From: Carettochelys insculpta
Taxonomy: Eukaryota; Chordata; Testudines; Carettochelyidae
Length of the DNA stretch: 64,000 nt
NCBI RefSeq assembly: GCF_033958435.1
Contig: NC_134137.1
Location: forward strand, 174,047,501-174,111,500
Reading direction: 5' to 3'
In this document: positions 32,440 through 43,099 of the stretch, piece by piece
Position numbering within the stretch: the stretch's first letter is position 1
Layout: every line of letters starts with the position of its first letter
The notes under the pieces: generated by a model
What the model saw: only the letters and a program-made list of their open reading frames with translations
What the model was told of the DNA's origin: nothing
Database searches by the model: none
Program-made: the position numbers and the translations under genes

Positions 32440-33310
32440 TGGTAACCAAACGGTTAAAGTTCTTTTTGTTGTGCTGGCTGTGTTGCAGTGACAGAAGTAA
32501 CAGCAGTCAGGCTTAGAGCTTAACTAGTTACAAGTTTATTAAGCTACAGTTATAAGTGTGCGGTTACAAAAGGCTATTGTCTACTTCTTATATGCTAGCA
32601 GAGTACAGGTGTTAACAGGTTACATTACAATTCAATACCACACCGTCTTAATGCAACAGCATCTATCTATAGAGCTCTAATTCTTTAACTGTGCACACCA
32701 AAAGGAGACCTTAATACGAGTACATCTTACCCTCCTTAATATGGGTATATCTTACCCTCCTTGCGTCTCTCAATACCAGCGTAGCCAAGCCAGGATCGGT
32801 CACTCAATTCCGCAGAAAGACGAATACGAGGTTGGGCGTCCCCAGTTGCGGACCTCGGGAGGCAATCACCTGACCCGACCAGCACGTAGTTGGTTGGAAT
32901 GCACTCAGAGTCAGAGTGCTGCTGGGCCCATCTTTATACCCCCTGGGTCATGTATTCTCTTTCTTATCTATGGTGCCAGATCGTACTGGTCTGTCTTTTG
33001 TGACGCCAGTTTTTACAAGGGCAATTCTTACTTAAATTTGCACTTGTAAGACAGGAGATAAAGAATTTGGGAGTACAGGACATTCTTTTGCACGGGCGGA
33101 GATTTCTCTTCTGGGATGGCTGTGTGGGCACATCACTCCATTAATGCCAGCCAAGGGCAGTTCTCTGACGCCCTTCGTTAACGGTTAGCCTGCTAGCCCT
33201 CTATCTGTGTTTTCTGTTCCTCAGGGTCATGATGAATGTGCATATCTTGGGGTTCTACCATACTAACCTATTCTGCCAGCTTGTAGCAAGTCCCTTAAGG
33301 TAGGGGTTTT
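32440..33310 (-). repeat. Probable solo LTR upstream of FAM3B
   Basis: On the minus strand a TATA-type GGTATAAAGA (32931-32940) follows a GC-rich stretch, and AATAAA (32535-32540 inverted) lies about 395 bases downstream, before GTAACTAGTTAAGC. This spacing of promoter and polyadenylation signal within one block suits an LTR. The exact ends and target duplication were not found, and no retroviral genes are adjacent. Its transcription direction would be toward the FAM3B CpG island. Confidence 0.4.
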
Positions 33311-33349
33311 ATGTTGCGCCCCACTTTTCATCCCCTGATCCATCTAATG

Positions 33350-34139
33350 CATGGTTTCCCAAACTGGGGGGCATGCCCCCCTGGGGAGCTGTGAAGAAAT
33401 TCCAGGGGGTGGGGTGAAGTGACCCAGCCCCCCCATAATTCCACCCCCCAAAGAAAAAGATGGCCTTTGCTTCTGGCTCTCAGCCCCTGCCATTTTACAT
33501 GGGCAACCCAGTGCAGCCACTATAAAAAGCAGGCAGCCGGTAAAGATCCACATGGAGCTAGCTGCATCCTGCAAAGGGGAGTGAGTGTGGGCTGGGGAGG
33601 GGAAGGGAAGGAGAAGGCTGGGGTTAGATGGGGGTTAGGGGTACCTGGCTTGCAGGAGGGGGATGGAGTGAGTGAGGAACAGGGGGTGCCTGGCTTTGGC
33701 ACGGGGAGGGTTTGGGCAGGATGGCTCATGGAGCCTGGGTGGCTGGCCCCGGCATTGCAGGGCTTCAGAGGCTCGGGCTGGCAGGTGGGTGGCTGTCCCC
33801 AGCAGTGCAGAGCTCGGCCAGCTTGAATGAGCAGCTCTGGCAGCACAGGGCTCAGGCGGGCAGGCAGCTGGTGCAGGCAGCTCTGGCGGCTGGCCCAGGG
33901 CTCAGGCAGCTGACCAGCTGGGGCTGCACCAGGCACCTGCAAGGGCCAGGAAAAACTACTTGTGCTTATTTTTAATTTCAAATAACATTTTATATCAAGT
34001 GTTTGTGTTTATTTTAAATTACGAATTGATTTTTTTTGTTAAAAGGGGGTTGGATGGTGGTAAAGAAGAGGTGGGGGGGTGAGAGGGTTTCTCAAAAATC
34101 AAAAGAGAGGCATGATGCCAAAAAGTTTGGGAACCACTG
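33350..34139. mobile_element. hAT-like element, perfect 8-bp target duplication
   Basis: Ends CATGGTTTCCCAAACTGGGG and AAGTTTGGGAACCACTG. ATCTAATG is repeated at 33342-33349 and 34140-34147. The interior is GC-rich, with GGCTGGC/GGGCTCAGGC repeats. It is the same family as 50070-51047 (shared CATTTTACATGGGC-type and CAGCTGACCAGCTGGGGC blocks). It is non-coding. Confidence 0.85.
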
Positions 34140-34454
34140 ATCTAATGTAATCTAAACCGATGGTAATTTTGGTTATATTCATATGGAAGAAAAAAAAAAA
34201 CCTTTTTACATGTGTAAGAAAACAAGTCTGTAGAATGTAAAAACTTGATTAATTGGTATATAAATGTGACTACACATACATAGAAACCAGTAACAGATTT
34301 CAACATTTTTAATGGGATGGATGAGTCTGAGACCCAGCAGCCAATCTGTGCTGTGCTCCCTTTTACAAATGTCATGCCCCGCCCCAGGAGGCCCATCTCC
34401 CCTTTGTACACTCCTGCCTCAAGGGACACTGGTTATCTTTAACATTTTGATATA

Positions 34455-35092
34455 CTGTAGTGCCTCGATTTATGCAAGGGTTGTTTCCATGCACCCGTGC
34501 GTATCTCAAATTTCACGTAAGCTGGGGGGCAGCTTTTTCCCCAGCGGAACGCAGGTTCTGCAGCCAGGGAAGCAGCAGGAGCTCCTGGAAAGTTAAGTCC
34601 TGGGGCTGGGGGGTGGCCAACTGGGGAGGGTTAAGCCTGGCAGTGGGCTGGGACTGTGAGAAGGGAGCAGGGGGGTTAAGCCTGGGGTGGGTTAGGGCTT
34701 CAGGGGGCAGGGGGTGGAGCTAAAGCCACGCGTGGGGGTGGTGAGCCAAAGCCGTGCTCAACTGGTGAGCTGGGCCACAGGGGATCTGAACTGGGGCTGC
34801 GTGTGGAAGGTTTGCACTGGGTAAAGGGGGGTTGAGCCAGAGCTGCACATGGGGGGTTTGAACTAGGGCCGTGCATGAGGGGTGGAGAGTCAGAGCCACA
34901 CATGGGGGAGTTTAGCTGGAGCCGTGCTTGGGTGGTGAGCTGGTGGGGGGGCTTGATCCAGGGCCGGGGGTGGGTTGGGGGTGAGCCAGAGTGGGGCCAG
35001 GGAGTGTTGAACCTGGGCCGCACGGAGCAGGATTTTGAGTTGCACTTAACTTGCATTAATGTGAGTTAAGTGCAACTCGAAATGCTTCACTG
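34455..35092. mobile_element. TA-flanked mariner/Tigger-like element
   Basis: The left end CTGTAGTGCCTCGATTTATG and the right end, read inverted, CAGTGAAGCATTTCGAGTTG match imperfectly. TA lies on both sides. The interior from 34700 to 35035 is a degenerate tandem repeat (GAGCCAGAGCTGCACATGGG-like units of about 40-50 bp). Confidence 0.65.
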
Positions 35093-35117
35093 TATAATCT
35101 TACTTTTTTACCTATTC

Positions 35118-35143
35118 TGCAGAGAGAGAGAGAGAGAGAGAAA
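35118..35143. repeat. GA microsatellite
   Basis: About ten GA units. A second AC-then-GA tract lies at 35530-35566. Confidence 0.9.
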
Positions 35144-35169
35144 AAGAGGTCAGGACTCCTGGGCTCTAT

Positions 35170-35530
35170 CCAGGTCCACCGACAGTGGGGAGAACAAATA
35201 GGGCAGTTGCCCCAGGGCCCAGCATTTCAAAGGGCTCTGGAGCTCTGGCGGCTGCTGCTGTTGGCAGAGGTGGTGGCCAGACCTCTGGGCCCCTTTGAAA
35301 TGTCATGGCAGTGCTACTCCACTGCACTGCAAGACTCTGGGGAGATGGTGGGGGGAGCGGGGACAGGGCCATGATCCCTGCAGCACTAAGGACTGATTAT
35401 CTTAGCCTAGCCCCTTCCAGCGTTACGCTTCCAACAAAGCACACGAGATCTTTTATAGGGGAAAAGGCAGTATGCTGCACTGAGAATATAACAGTAGCAT
35501 ATGCTTTAGCATATGCTTTTCGTGCATGCG

Positions 35531-35565
<35 letters not shown>

Positions 35566-36440
35566 TGTCCCGCCAAACAATGTTATAGTTACTAATCCAG
35601 AGCCTGAATCAATCTAGTGGCCAGCTACACTGATCACAGAGTGGGAGCAGGGCCTTGTCGGTCGTGATTCAATCCTGGAGTTGGTGGCAAGACGAACCCA
35701 AAGTCCCATGGCAAAGCACCCTGCTTTATAATCCTTTCCTCCGTTGAGGTTTGCTGTGTCAGTCTGTGACTGGTGTTATCTTTTGATACCAATTGTTCTC
35801 GTAACATCTGCAAAGGGGCATCCTGTAATCAACAAAACATCTGCAAAAGGCTCATCCTGTAATCAATTGTCCTTTGGGGCTCCTGCTCCATGCTTTGGAG
35901 TCATCAATCTGGCAGTCCAATCCCTTCTTGACTGGGGTATGCACTGATGGTCCTTCTCTGACACCATGAAGTCTGTCTTCACCCACGCTTCACCCCTCCT
36001 TCTGTGGCCATCTGGCTCTGGGTATAACCTTCACACCTTTATCTCAACACAGACATACCACTTTCACACACAAACAGTTCTTACAAAGACTCTCAGAGAA
36101 AAGCAGAGCAAAGGTGTTGTAAATCAAACAGTTAAGGCTTCAGCCTTCAACATCACCCTGTAATCTTATTAACATAGACATAATACCAAAACTGTCTCTT
36201 ACTTACTAAATTCACTAAACTCTAAAACAGGAGACATATATTCAATTAAAGAACTTAATCAACAAAATCAATGTGTTACATGTGTTAATATGCCACCTTA
36301 TGCTGCTACCTTGTTAATCTTAAAATTCAAAGTTTAAAAGAAAATAAAACTTTCAACTCCAACACCAGGGCACAGAGCCAGGGCCCCCTCCCACTTTGCC
36401 CTGGGGCCCAGGGTGGCTGACAGCCCCACTGGCTCTAACT
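35170..36440. repeat. Repeat-like block, possibly LTR-derived
   Basis: GGGCAGTTGCCCCAGGGCCC (35201-35220) and GCCCTGGGGCCCAGGGTGGC (36398-36417) are inverted-like ends of one element. Inside, 35600-36175 holds GCAAAGCACCCTGCTTTATA, a TATA-type motif on the minus strand that recalls an LTR. A 33-bp tandem duplication lies at 35806-35868 (AACATCTGCAAA...). The classification is tentative. Confidence 0.35.
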
Positions 36441-37597
36441 CAGCTCTAAAAGGGAAGATGGGTCTAGTGAGTTACAGGCAGGGACAGATACATTTTGGCT
36501 CTATATAAGAACATCAGCATGGCCATACCGAGTCAGACCAATCATCTGTCTAGTCCAGTATTCTACCTTGCAACAGTGGGCAATGTGAGGTGCTTCAGCA
36601 GGAGTCAACAGAAGAGGCAATCATCAAGTAATCCATCCTCTGTCACCCATTCCCAGCTTCTGGCAAACAGATAATAGGGACCCCTTCCCTGCCTGTTCTG
36701 GCTAGTAGCTATGGATGATCCTATTTGTCTTGAACTTACTTTGTTCTCCCCAGAACCCTGCGATAGTTTGGGCCTTTCCACCATCCCCAAGCAGAGTTCC
36801 ACAGGTTGACAGTAGAGAAATAACTTGTTTTGTTTATTTTGACTCTACTGCCTATAAAGTTCATAGGGTGAGCTTCTTGTGGTATGTCAGTGAAGGAATA
36901 ACATTGATTTATTCTGTTTTTCCACACCATTCATGATTTTCTAGACTTCTATACATATCCCCCGCCCCACCCTTAAATCATGTATTTTCCAAGATGAAAA
37001 GTTCCAATCCTATTATTCATCTCTTCTCATCTGGAAGCTGTTCCTTGTCCCCTATCATTTCTGTTTCCCTTCGAGTACATTTTCTAAATCCAATATCTTT
37101 TTAAAGGAAAGGTGACCAAACGTGCACGCAATATTCAAGATGTGGACATAGCAGGACTTTATGGAGAAGCAATAGGATAGTTTCTTATTATCAATTCCTT
37201 TCCTAATGACCCCTAATGTGTTAGCTTTTTAGTTTTAGACTGCCACTGCACCTAGAGCAGATTTTTTCAGGAAACTGTCAACAATGATTCCAAGATATCT
37301 CTCTTGAGTTGTAATAGCTACTTTAGAACCCATCATTTTTGTATGTATAATCTGGATTATATTTTTCCGTGTGTATTACTTTGCATTTATCAACACTGAC
37401 TTCCATCTGCTCTTGTATCGGAGGGGTAGCCGTGTTAGTCTGGATCTGTAACAGCAACGAAGGGTCCTGTGGCACCTTATAGACTAACAGAAAAGTTTTG
37501 AGCATGAGCTTTCGTGAGCACAGACTGACTTCATCAGATGCTGGTCTTGGAAATCTGCAGGGCCAAGTATAAATAAACCAGAGAAAGGGTGGGGATA

Positions 37598-37960
37598 ACA
37601 AGGTTACAATGCCCCTCTGCTATATATATCGGACAAACTGGACAGTGTCTACATAAAAGAATAAAGGCACACAAATCAGATATCAGAAATGGCAATATAC
37701 AAAAACCCGTAGGAGAGCACTTCAATCTCCCAGGCCACACAGTAGCAGACTTAAAAGTAGCTATCCTACAGCAAAGAAATTTCGGGACCAGACTCCAAAG
37801 AGAAATTTCTGAGCTACATTTCAGCTGCAAATTCGATGCCCTCAGCTCAGGTTTAAACAAAGACTGCGAATGGCTGGCTAAATGCAAAAACAGCTTCCCC
37901 TCCCTTGGTGTTCACACATCCAGATCAACTGCTGGTAGTAGCCTCACCCTTGCTGATTGA
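37598..37960 (+). pseudogene. Penelope-like GIY-YIG endonuclease fragment
   Basis: The plus frame reads CPSAIYIGQTGQCLHKRIKA, HKSDIRNGNIQKPVGEHFNL, PGHTVADLKVAILQQRN and EISELHFSCKFDALSSGLNK. AIYIGQTG is the GIY-YIG motif (YIG followed by G), and the downstream Arg and His/Glu-type positions follow the pattern of PLE C-terminal endonucleases, which nick target DNA for retrotransposition. The reverse-transcriptase domain is absent from this copy. The frame stays open to a stop at 37958. Confidence 0.8.
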
Positions 37961-38027
37961 GCTAACCTTGTTATCCCCACCCTGGCTCTGGCTTATTTAT
38001 ACCTGGCCCTGCAGATTTCCAAGACCG

Positions 38028-38100
38028 GCATCTGATGAAGTGAGTCTGTGCTCACGAAAGCTCATGCTCAAAACTTTTCTGTTAGTCTATAAGGTGCCAC
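38028..38100 (+). ncRNA. Hammerhead-ribozyme-like motif in Penelope-like 3' end
   Basis: CTGATGA (38032-38038) is followed by stem II GTGAG/CTCAC (38040-38044 and 38051-38055) with loop TCTGTG, then GAAA (38056-38059), GCTCATGCTC and GTTAGTC (38081-38087). PLEs are known to encode minimal hammerhead motifs with exactly this order of core blocks. It is the best-preserved copy in the window. Activity is not shown. Confidence 0.6.
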
Positions 38101-38267
38101 AGGACCCTTCGTTGCTGTTATCTGCTCTTGTGTTGCTCAGTCACTCAGTTTCATGAGACCCCCCTGTGTAACTCTTTGCAGTCAGCTTTAGACTTAACAA
38201 TTTTGAGTAACTTAGTAGCGTCTGCAGATTTTGCCACCTCACTATTTACCCATTTCAAGAACATTAT

Positions 38268-38577
38268 GGCTGTGTCTACACTAGCTCCCCGCTTCGAAGG
38301 GAGGATGGTAAGTAGGGTGTCGGGAGATTATTAATGGGGTGCTGCACTGCATATGCAGGCCTTTATTAAGCTAATTCTCCCCTGCAACAACTTAGAAGTG
38401 TTAAACTTCAAAGTACCAGCTCACGTGTAGCTGCAGCTCACCCACCGGTTCTTCGAAGTGCCTGGGCAACTTCAAAGTCCCTTTATTCCAACATGCGAGC
38501 ACTTCAAAGTTGCTGCGGGGGGGAGGGGGGATTTGCATAATGAAGTGCTGCATATGGGAGCTCATGTAGACACAGCC
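38268..38577. mobile_element. Palindromic MITE with TAT target duplication
   Basis: Ends GGCTGTGTCTACACTAGC and CTCATGTAGACACAGCC, with TAT on both sides (38265-38267 and 38578-38580). The arms carry CTTCGAAGG and GGAGATTATTAATGGGGTGC. It is the same family as 46145-46547 and 56510-56900. Confidence 0.8.
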
Positions 38578-38580
38578 TAT

Positions 38581-39961
38581 GAGAAGTTTAAGAGCAGTAG
38601 TCCAAATGCAAATCTCAGTGGCACACCACTCATTCCTACTCTTCTCCCCAGTTTCCCACCTCTCAAGTGGATTACCCAGCAATGTTTTCATGAAGATCTA
38701 AGGATCCTCCAAGTACTTGAATGACAAGCCTTTTCGGCTTCATAATCACCCTGCCTTGCTCTGTTTGAAACTAATTCCCTGCGCAAACAGCTCAGTCTCT
38801 GTTGCTGTTAAGAACTGCCTCTATTGCTCTAGGGGATGGCTACTGCCTCCCTCAGCCCCCCCGCCCCCGCCCCAAATGGCTCCCTTGAGCAAAACGGCTC
38901 CTTAGTGCCGTCCACCAAGTGACCCTGGGCACCAGGCAGTGCCTCCAGCATGTCTTCAGGCAGGGAGTGGTTGGGAAGATGGCTGCTGTTGCCCAACATG
39001 CTCTATTTCCTCTAGGAAGCTCCCTTGTTTGCACCAGGAAACCTCCGAAGCCCCTCCCTTTCCCCACTAGAAATTGGTCTAATGAAAGATAATAGTTTAT
39101 CCAAACCCCCTTGTCTCTGTCCTTGTCTGCTGCCCTTGACAAGAGATTTTAATATCCACACATCACCTCTCTGGAGAGTTCAGGGAGCAAAACAGCTCCT
39201 TGATTTTGTTTCCTGGGCTTGTTTCACCCCCCTTGTGTGGCATAGATTTCTCCTGAACCCTGACTCTTCAACTGTGAAGAGTCGAAACAGGATATGCAAA
39301 CAAACCCACATGACAGAAAACATCAGCATCTGTTGTCTTTCTGTGCCCCATTTAAAAGAGGCTTTATACTTAATTTTCACAGTGAAGGTCTGCACCTATT
39401 TGGGTTTTGAAGGAGCTTGACAATATACATGGAATATGTATTTAAACAACTTAATTAATCCAGAGAAGGAGGAGAATAGTACATAGAGGTGATGGTATAA
39501 AGAAGAAGGGAATTCTTTTGGGCCAAAATATTCAAAAGTGAATTAACTAAGTAATTCAAAATGATTCCAACTGATTTAAATGAAAAAAAAAAGTTGTTTA
39601 ATCAAAATATGAAAAGACCAAGAAAGTTTTCAATTTTTTTCTGTCTAATTCAGAAAGTTATTGTTTTAAACCAAAACCACTTTCAGTCAGCCCTAGTAAT
39701 CAGTTAGTCTACACAAATGAGTGAGGGGAAACCTCTAAGCCCATGCAAGGAAAAAATAAGAGAAATAATGGAAAGGTTAACACTATTAAGAATTTAGGAA
39801 CAGCAGATTTTTTATCAGATAACTCACCCCTACCACTAAATCTATGATTCATGTCATTTCCTTTCACCTCCAACTGTGTAAGTTCTAACATATTCATCTT
39901 GTACTTTGGGGCAGATCAGTGATGTTTTATAAAACCTCTGCTCAGTCCAGTACAATGCAGA
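38581..39961. other. Intergenic stretch, nothing recognised
   Basis: Open frames up to 131 codons exist (39025-39420), but they show no known domain and no conserved-looking composition. No named repeat was seen. Confidence 0.45.
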
Positions 39962-40783
39962 TGTAAGTTCTGTAACTTTTAGTCATTGCTGGGTTTAAGT
40001 CCTGTAACTTTCTGTAACCTTTGTAACAGTCACTTTGTTCTATATGGTTGTTTTGTTTTCTGGTAAGGCTGATGAACCCAGGTTGTCAGCAGGAGGGAAT
40101 GAAGCTGTGAGGATAGGGGCTAAAGTCCTGTGCTGTACCCCATGGGTTAAAAGCCAACTTGCCCTCAGCCAAGGTTGTACAACAGAGACTTCACTCTCCC
40201 TTATCAGGGGCCTCACTGCCTCTGGGGTTGTATTTCCATAAGCTTTGTTTTGTGGCAGCTGCTAGGTTTATATTAAGTATTATAAGTTAGTAAGAAATTG
40301 GTCATATCACCCATGTCTGTAAGCAATCCTGGCAGTTAGAAAGTTAGGCGTATCTGCAGTTTCATTTAGAAGTATGAATGTGTGTGACAGTGGAATCAGT
40401 CCCTGAAACCAGCCAACAGCACCTTGATGGCTGGTGAATGATAGGTACTGAGCCCTGCAAAACACCCACCTGAGAAAGAGGCCCCATCAAGAAAAGATCC
40501 AAGTCCCAGCTGCTTTTAGCTGATGACTCGTGGTCATACAGCATCCTGGGGCAGTGGGAGAGGACAAGAGCTATGGCCTGAAACATATAAAAAGATGGGT
40601 GCAAAGCTATAGGAGTGCTTCTTGCCATTACCACTCTGCAGGAATTAGTCTCAGCTGGCTGGGGAGGCAGGAAGGAGCCCACATCCCTCCCCCTCTCCCC
40701 AGGACGGCTGGCACTGACTGCTCCTGAGTACTACACTGACAAGAGGGTCATACAAGGAGCTCACCACCCCGGATTCATGACTG
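39962..40783. repeat. LTR-like dispersed repeat, copy 2
   Basis: Starts TGTAAGTTCTGTAACTTTT and ends near CCCCGGATTCATGACTGCA. It is colinear with 14817-15553, with some internal additions (for example 40020-40240). It is TG...CA bounded, but no duplication was found and no retroviral coding is adjacent. Confidence 0.45.
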
Positions 40784-41755
40784 CAGCCAGACACACTGGA
40801 CCTGCGATGCCTTGGCTTCCTCCGCTGTCCCCATGCAACTCTTCACCTGCATGAGTGAAGGAGGGTTGGAGCGTGTGGGGGTGTGTGCTTGAAAGAGAGA
40901 TCCCCTTTTCCTTTAATCCAATAATGGCAGTTAATAAAATATAGGTACATGTAGCCCTGAGGTGGTCCATAGTAGAAAATAGGGTAACAAGTGACACTAT
41001 TTGTAACCCTTCCTCCAGGGGAGTGGTAACAAGACTTTCTTACCTCGCCAGGATATGCTAATGGGCCCTTCCCTCCTCTCCCACTACTCCCCTCTCCCCC
41101 CATTTCAGGAGCTCTCAGATTAAAAAACACAAAGAAGAGTTGCAGTGTTCACTCTTTCCCCTGCAAAGAGTAGGGAAGTGTCATGTGAGAAGGACGCCCT
41201 GCCAGAGAGTGAGACGCTCTCTGCCCTGCTGGAGGGTGGAATATTGCATTGTCCCTGCCCTCTCGCCATAGCCAGCCATCCACTGCAGCTGCCATTCATT
41301 GTCAGCATGACTAGAGCTGGAAAGGAATGTTCAAGGAGCCATGAACTAACAGGGAAGCATAGCCAGGAGATGGGAGGACGATAAGGAAACAGATGCCAGG
41401 AGACAAAACAGGTAGAAAACATGGCTGGGAGTAAGGAAATAGTGACTGGGACTTGTGTGGGGGAGGGTGCAAGAGGAGGGCCACCCAAAGGGGCAGGTGG
41501 GAAAATCCCATTTAGCAATGAATATTTTGGCAGACGTATGGGGGGGGGGCGTGCGCCTTCCGCGAGCTACCACAAGTCACTTATGGAGCACAGGCTCTGT
41601 AAGACAAAAGCATCTGCAAATGGTAGAGAAGTGTGCATGTAAGTGTGAAAGAGAGAAGAAAGTAAAGCTAAGTGAGAAGGAGCTGAACTGCTACTACTTC
41701 TTAAAGTAAAGAACCACAGTGTTTACCATAGGAATGGTGCAAGGCAACAAATAGA
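40784..41755. other. Intergenic stretch, nothing firm
   Basis: GC-moderate sequence with short frames. Bases 41084-41110 are a C/T-rich run. No gene or named repeat was recognised. Confidence 0.4.
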
Positions 41756-42068
41756 AGTTGAACCTCTGTAATATGGAAGTCTCTCATCCGGCAACATCTG
41801 TAATCCAACAAGCCTGATGACCACTTATTATGGGCATGGCTAAGTTTCCCGTGGTCCCATAAAGTTTATTTCCAGCTACCAGTCCTGGCTTTCAGTGTTC
41901 TGTGCTGTTATTTAGTTGTAATTTACCCCAAAGGTCTTCTAAGAGCCCCATAAGCTGTGGAAATGTTGGTAATGCTGCTATTCAATACTGACCTCCCGTG
42001 GTCTGGCAAGTTTTTTCCTCCAACACTGGTCAGGTCCCGAGGGTGCTACACTAGAGAGGTTCAACCTG
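41756..42068. mobile_element. Mariner/Tigger-like MITE, CAGGTTGAACC ends
   Basis: GAAGTTGAACCTCTGTAATA at the left and GAGAGGTTCAACCTG at the right. It is related to 61690-62004 by its ends and by the shared interior CTAAGTTTCC.GTGGTCCCATAAAGTTT (in opposite orientation). The TA flank is degraded. Confidence 0.6.
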
Positions 42069-42378
42069 TTTCAGGAGAGGAGGCCAGGAGATATAGTCCT
42101 TCCTGTTAAAATGTTTATAACTAGCCATCAGAGAGAATTAGAATGGCTTTGAATCTAAAATTGTTTACAAATGTTTTCTTTTTTCCAGTCTGTAACCACA
42201 ACACAGAATACCCAGAACTATGCAAGTTTTCCTGCTTTGCAATATGCTTCCTACCTGACCTTGAGCAAGTAAATTAATCTCCATGGGTAAAGTTTTCCAA
42301 AAGCGAATGGACTGGATATTCTACATGCCTCAGTTCCACGTCTATAAAATGGAGATACACTCCCACACCTTTATAATA

Positions 42379-43026
42379 CACTTGGACCCTCCTGGTCTGG
42401 CACCTTCAGGACCTGACCAGTCAAAAACAAGGGAGGTTGCCAGACCAGGGGAAGCCAATGCCCATGGGCGGCAGGAAATGTTGGCAAGGGGAGGCTAGGG
42501 CCACCAAAATTGCCTATATCCCTCCCTACAGGGAAGGCTGGGGCTGCAGCATAGCAACCTGGCTTCCTGGCCACAGGGGAGGGCTGGGCTCCAGCATATC
42601 TATCCAGGGAGAGGGGATGGAGGAGAAGAGAACATGGTGGAAAAAGTGAGGCCTAGGGACAGAAGGAGTGGGCTGGGGTTGGTCTTCGACAGCTGAGCCC
42701 TCATCTACTGCCCATGTCAATGCTCTTCCTGGCCACCGCTCCTAAGCTCCCCTCCCATCCATCTGGTTCCACTTGCAGCCCTGGCCACTGGGCTCCTGCT
42801 GCCTGGCTGCTGATCTCCCAGGCACCAACCTGGCTCTACTCCTGGCTTCAGCCAGGTTCCTTAGCCTCTGGCCCATCTGCCGCTGGCCTAGCTCTAGTCC
42901 CGGCCCCAATGCTCTGCTGCTGGCTTGGCTCTGCTCCTGCTGGCTGGACTCCTAGCTGCTGGGGATCTCCGTTCCAGCAACATCCTGCTGGACCACAGAT
43001 GTTGCTGCCCCAGAGAGGTTCAACTG
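42379..43026. mobile_element. TA-flanked mariner/Tigger-like element
   Basis: Ends CACTTGGACCCTCCTGGTCT and, inverted, CAGTTGAACCTCTCTGGG, with TA on both sides. The interior is GC-rich, with repeated CTCCTGCT/GGCTGG units (42760-42960). It is the same end family as 61690-62004. Confidence 0.7.
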
Positions 43027-43099
43027 TACCACTGAAGATAAATTCATTGAGATATCCAGAGCTCAGCACTTTGGAAATACTGTGGAACTTTCTCAGGAG

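Larger units (their letters stand above)
37417..38119 (+). mobile_element. Penelope-like element with inverted 3' arms, 12-bp target duplication
   Basis: ATCTGCTCTTGT occurs at 37405-37416 and 38120-38131, a perfect target duplication inside CR1. Bases 37417-37610 are the inverted 3' end of the element: the tail GTAGCCGTGTTAGTCTGGAT, then the hammerhead-like unit reversed. Bases 37950-38119 are the same 3' end in direct orientation, without the tail. The two arms match closely for about 150 bases. Between them is GIY-YIG endonuclease coding sequence (37598-37960). Confidence 0.8.
36500..38265 (-). repeat. CR1 LINE, minus strand, split by a Penelope-like insertion
   Basis: Bases 36507-37404 and 38132-38265 continue one CR1 copy of the same subfamily as 9030-10225 (ATAAGAACATCAGCATGGCC, TTCCACAGGTTGACAG, CAAGATGTGGACATAGCAGG, TTTGCATTTATCAACACTGA). 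It is old and frameshifted. Confidence 0.75.

Noticed and set aside
39025..39420. 131-codon plus-strand frame
   Set aside because: No domain or conserved pattern; the length is within chance for a 64-kb window.
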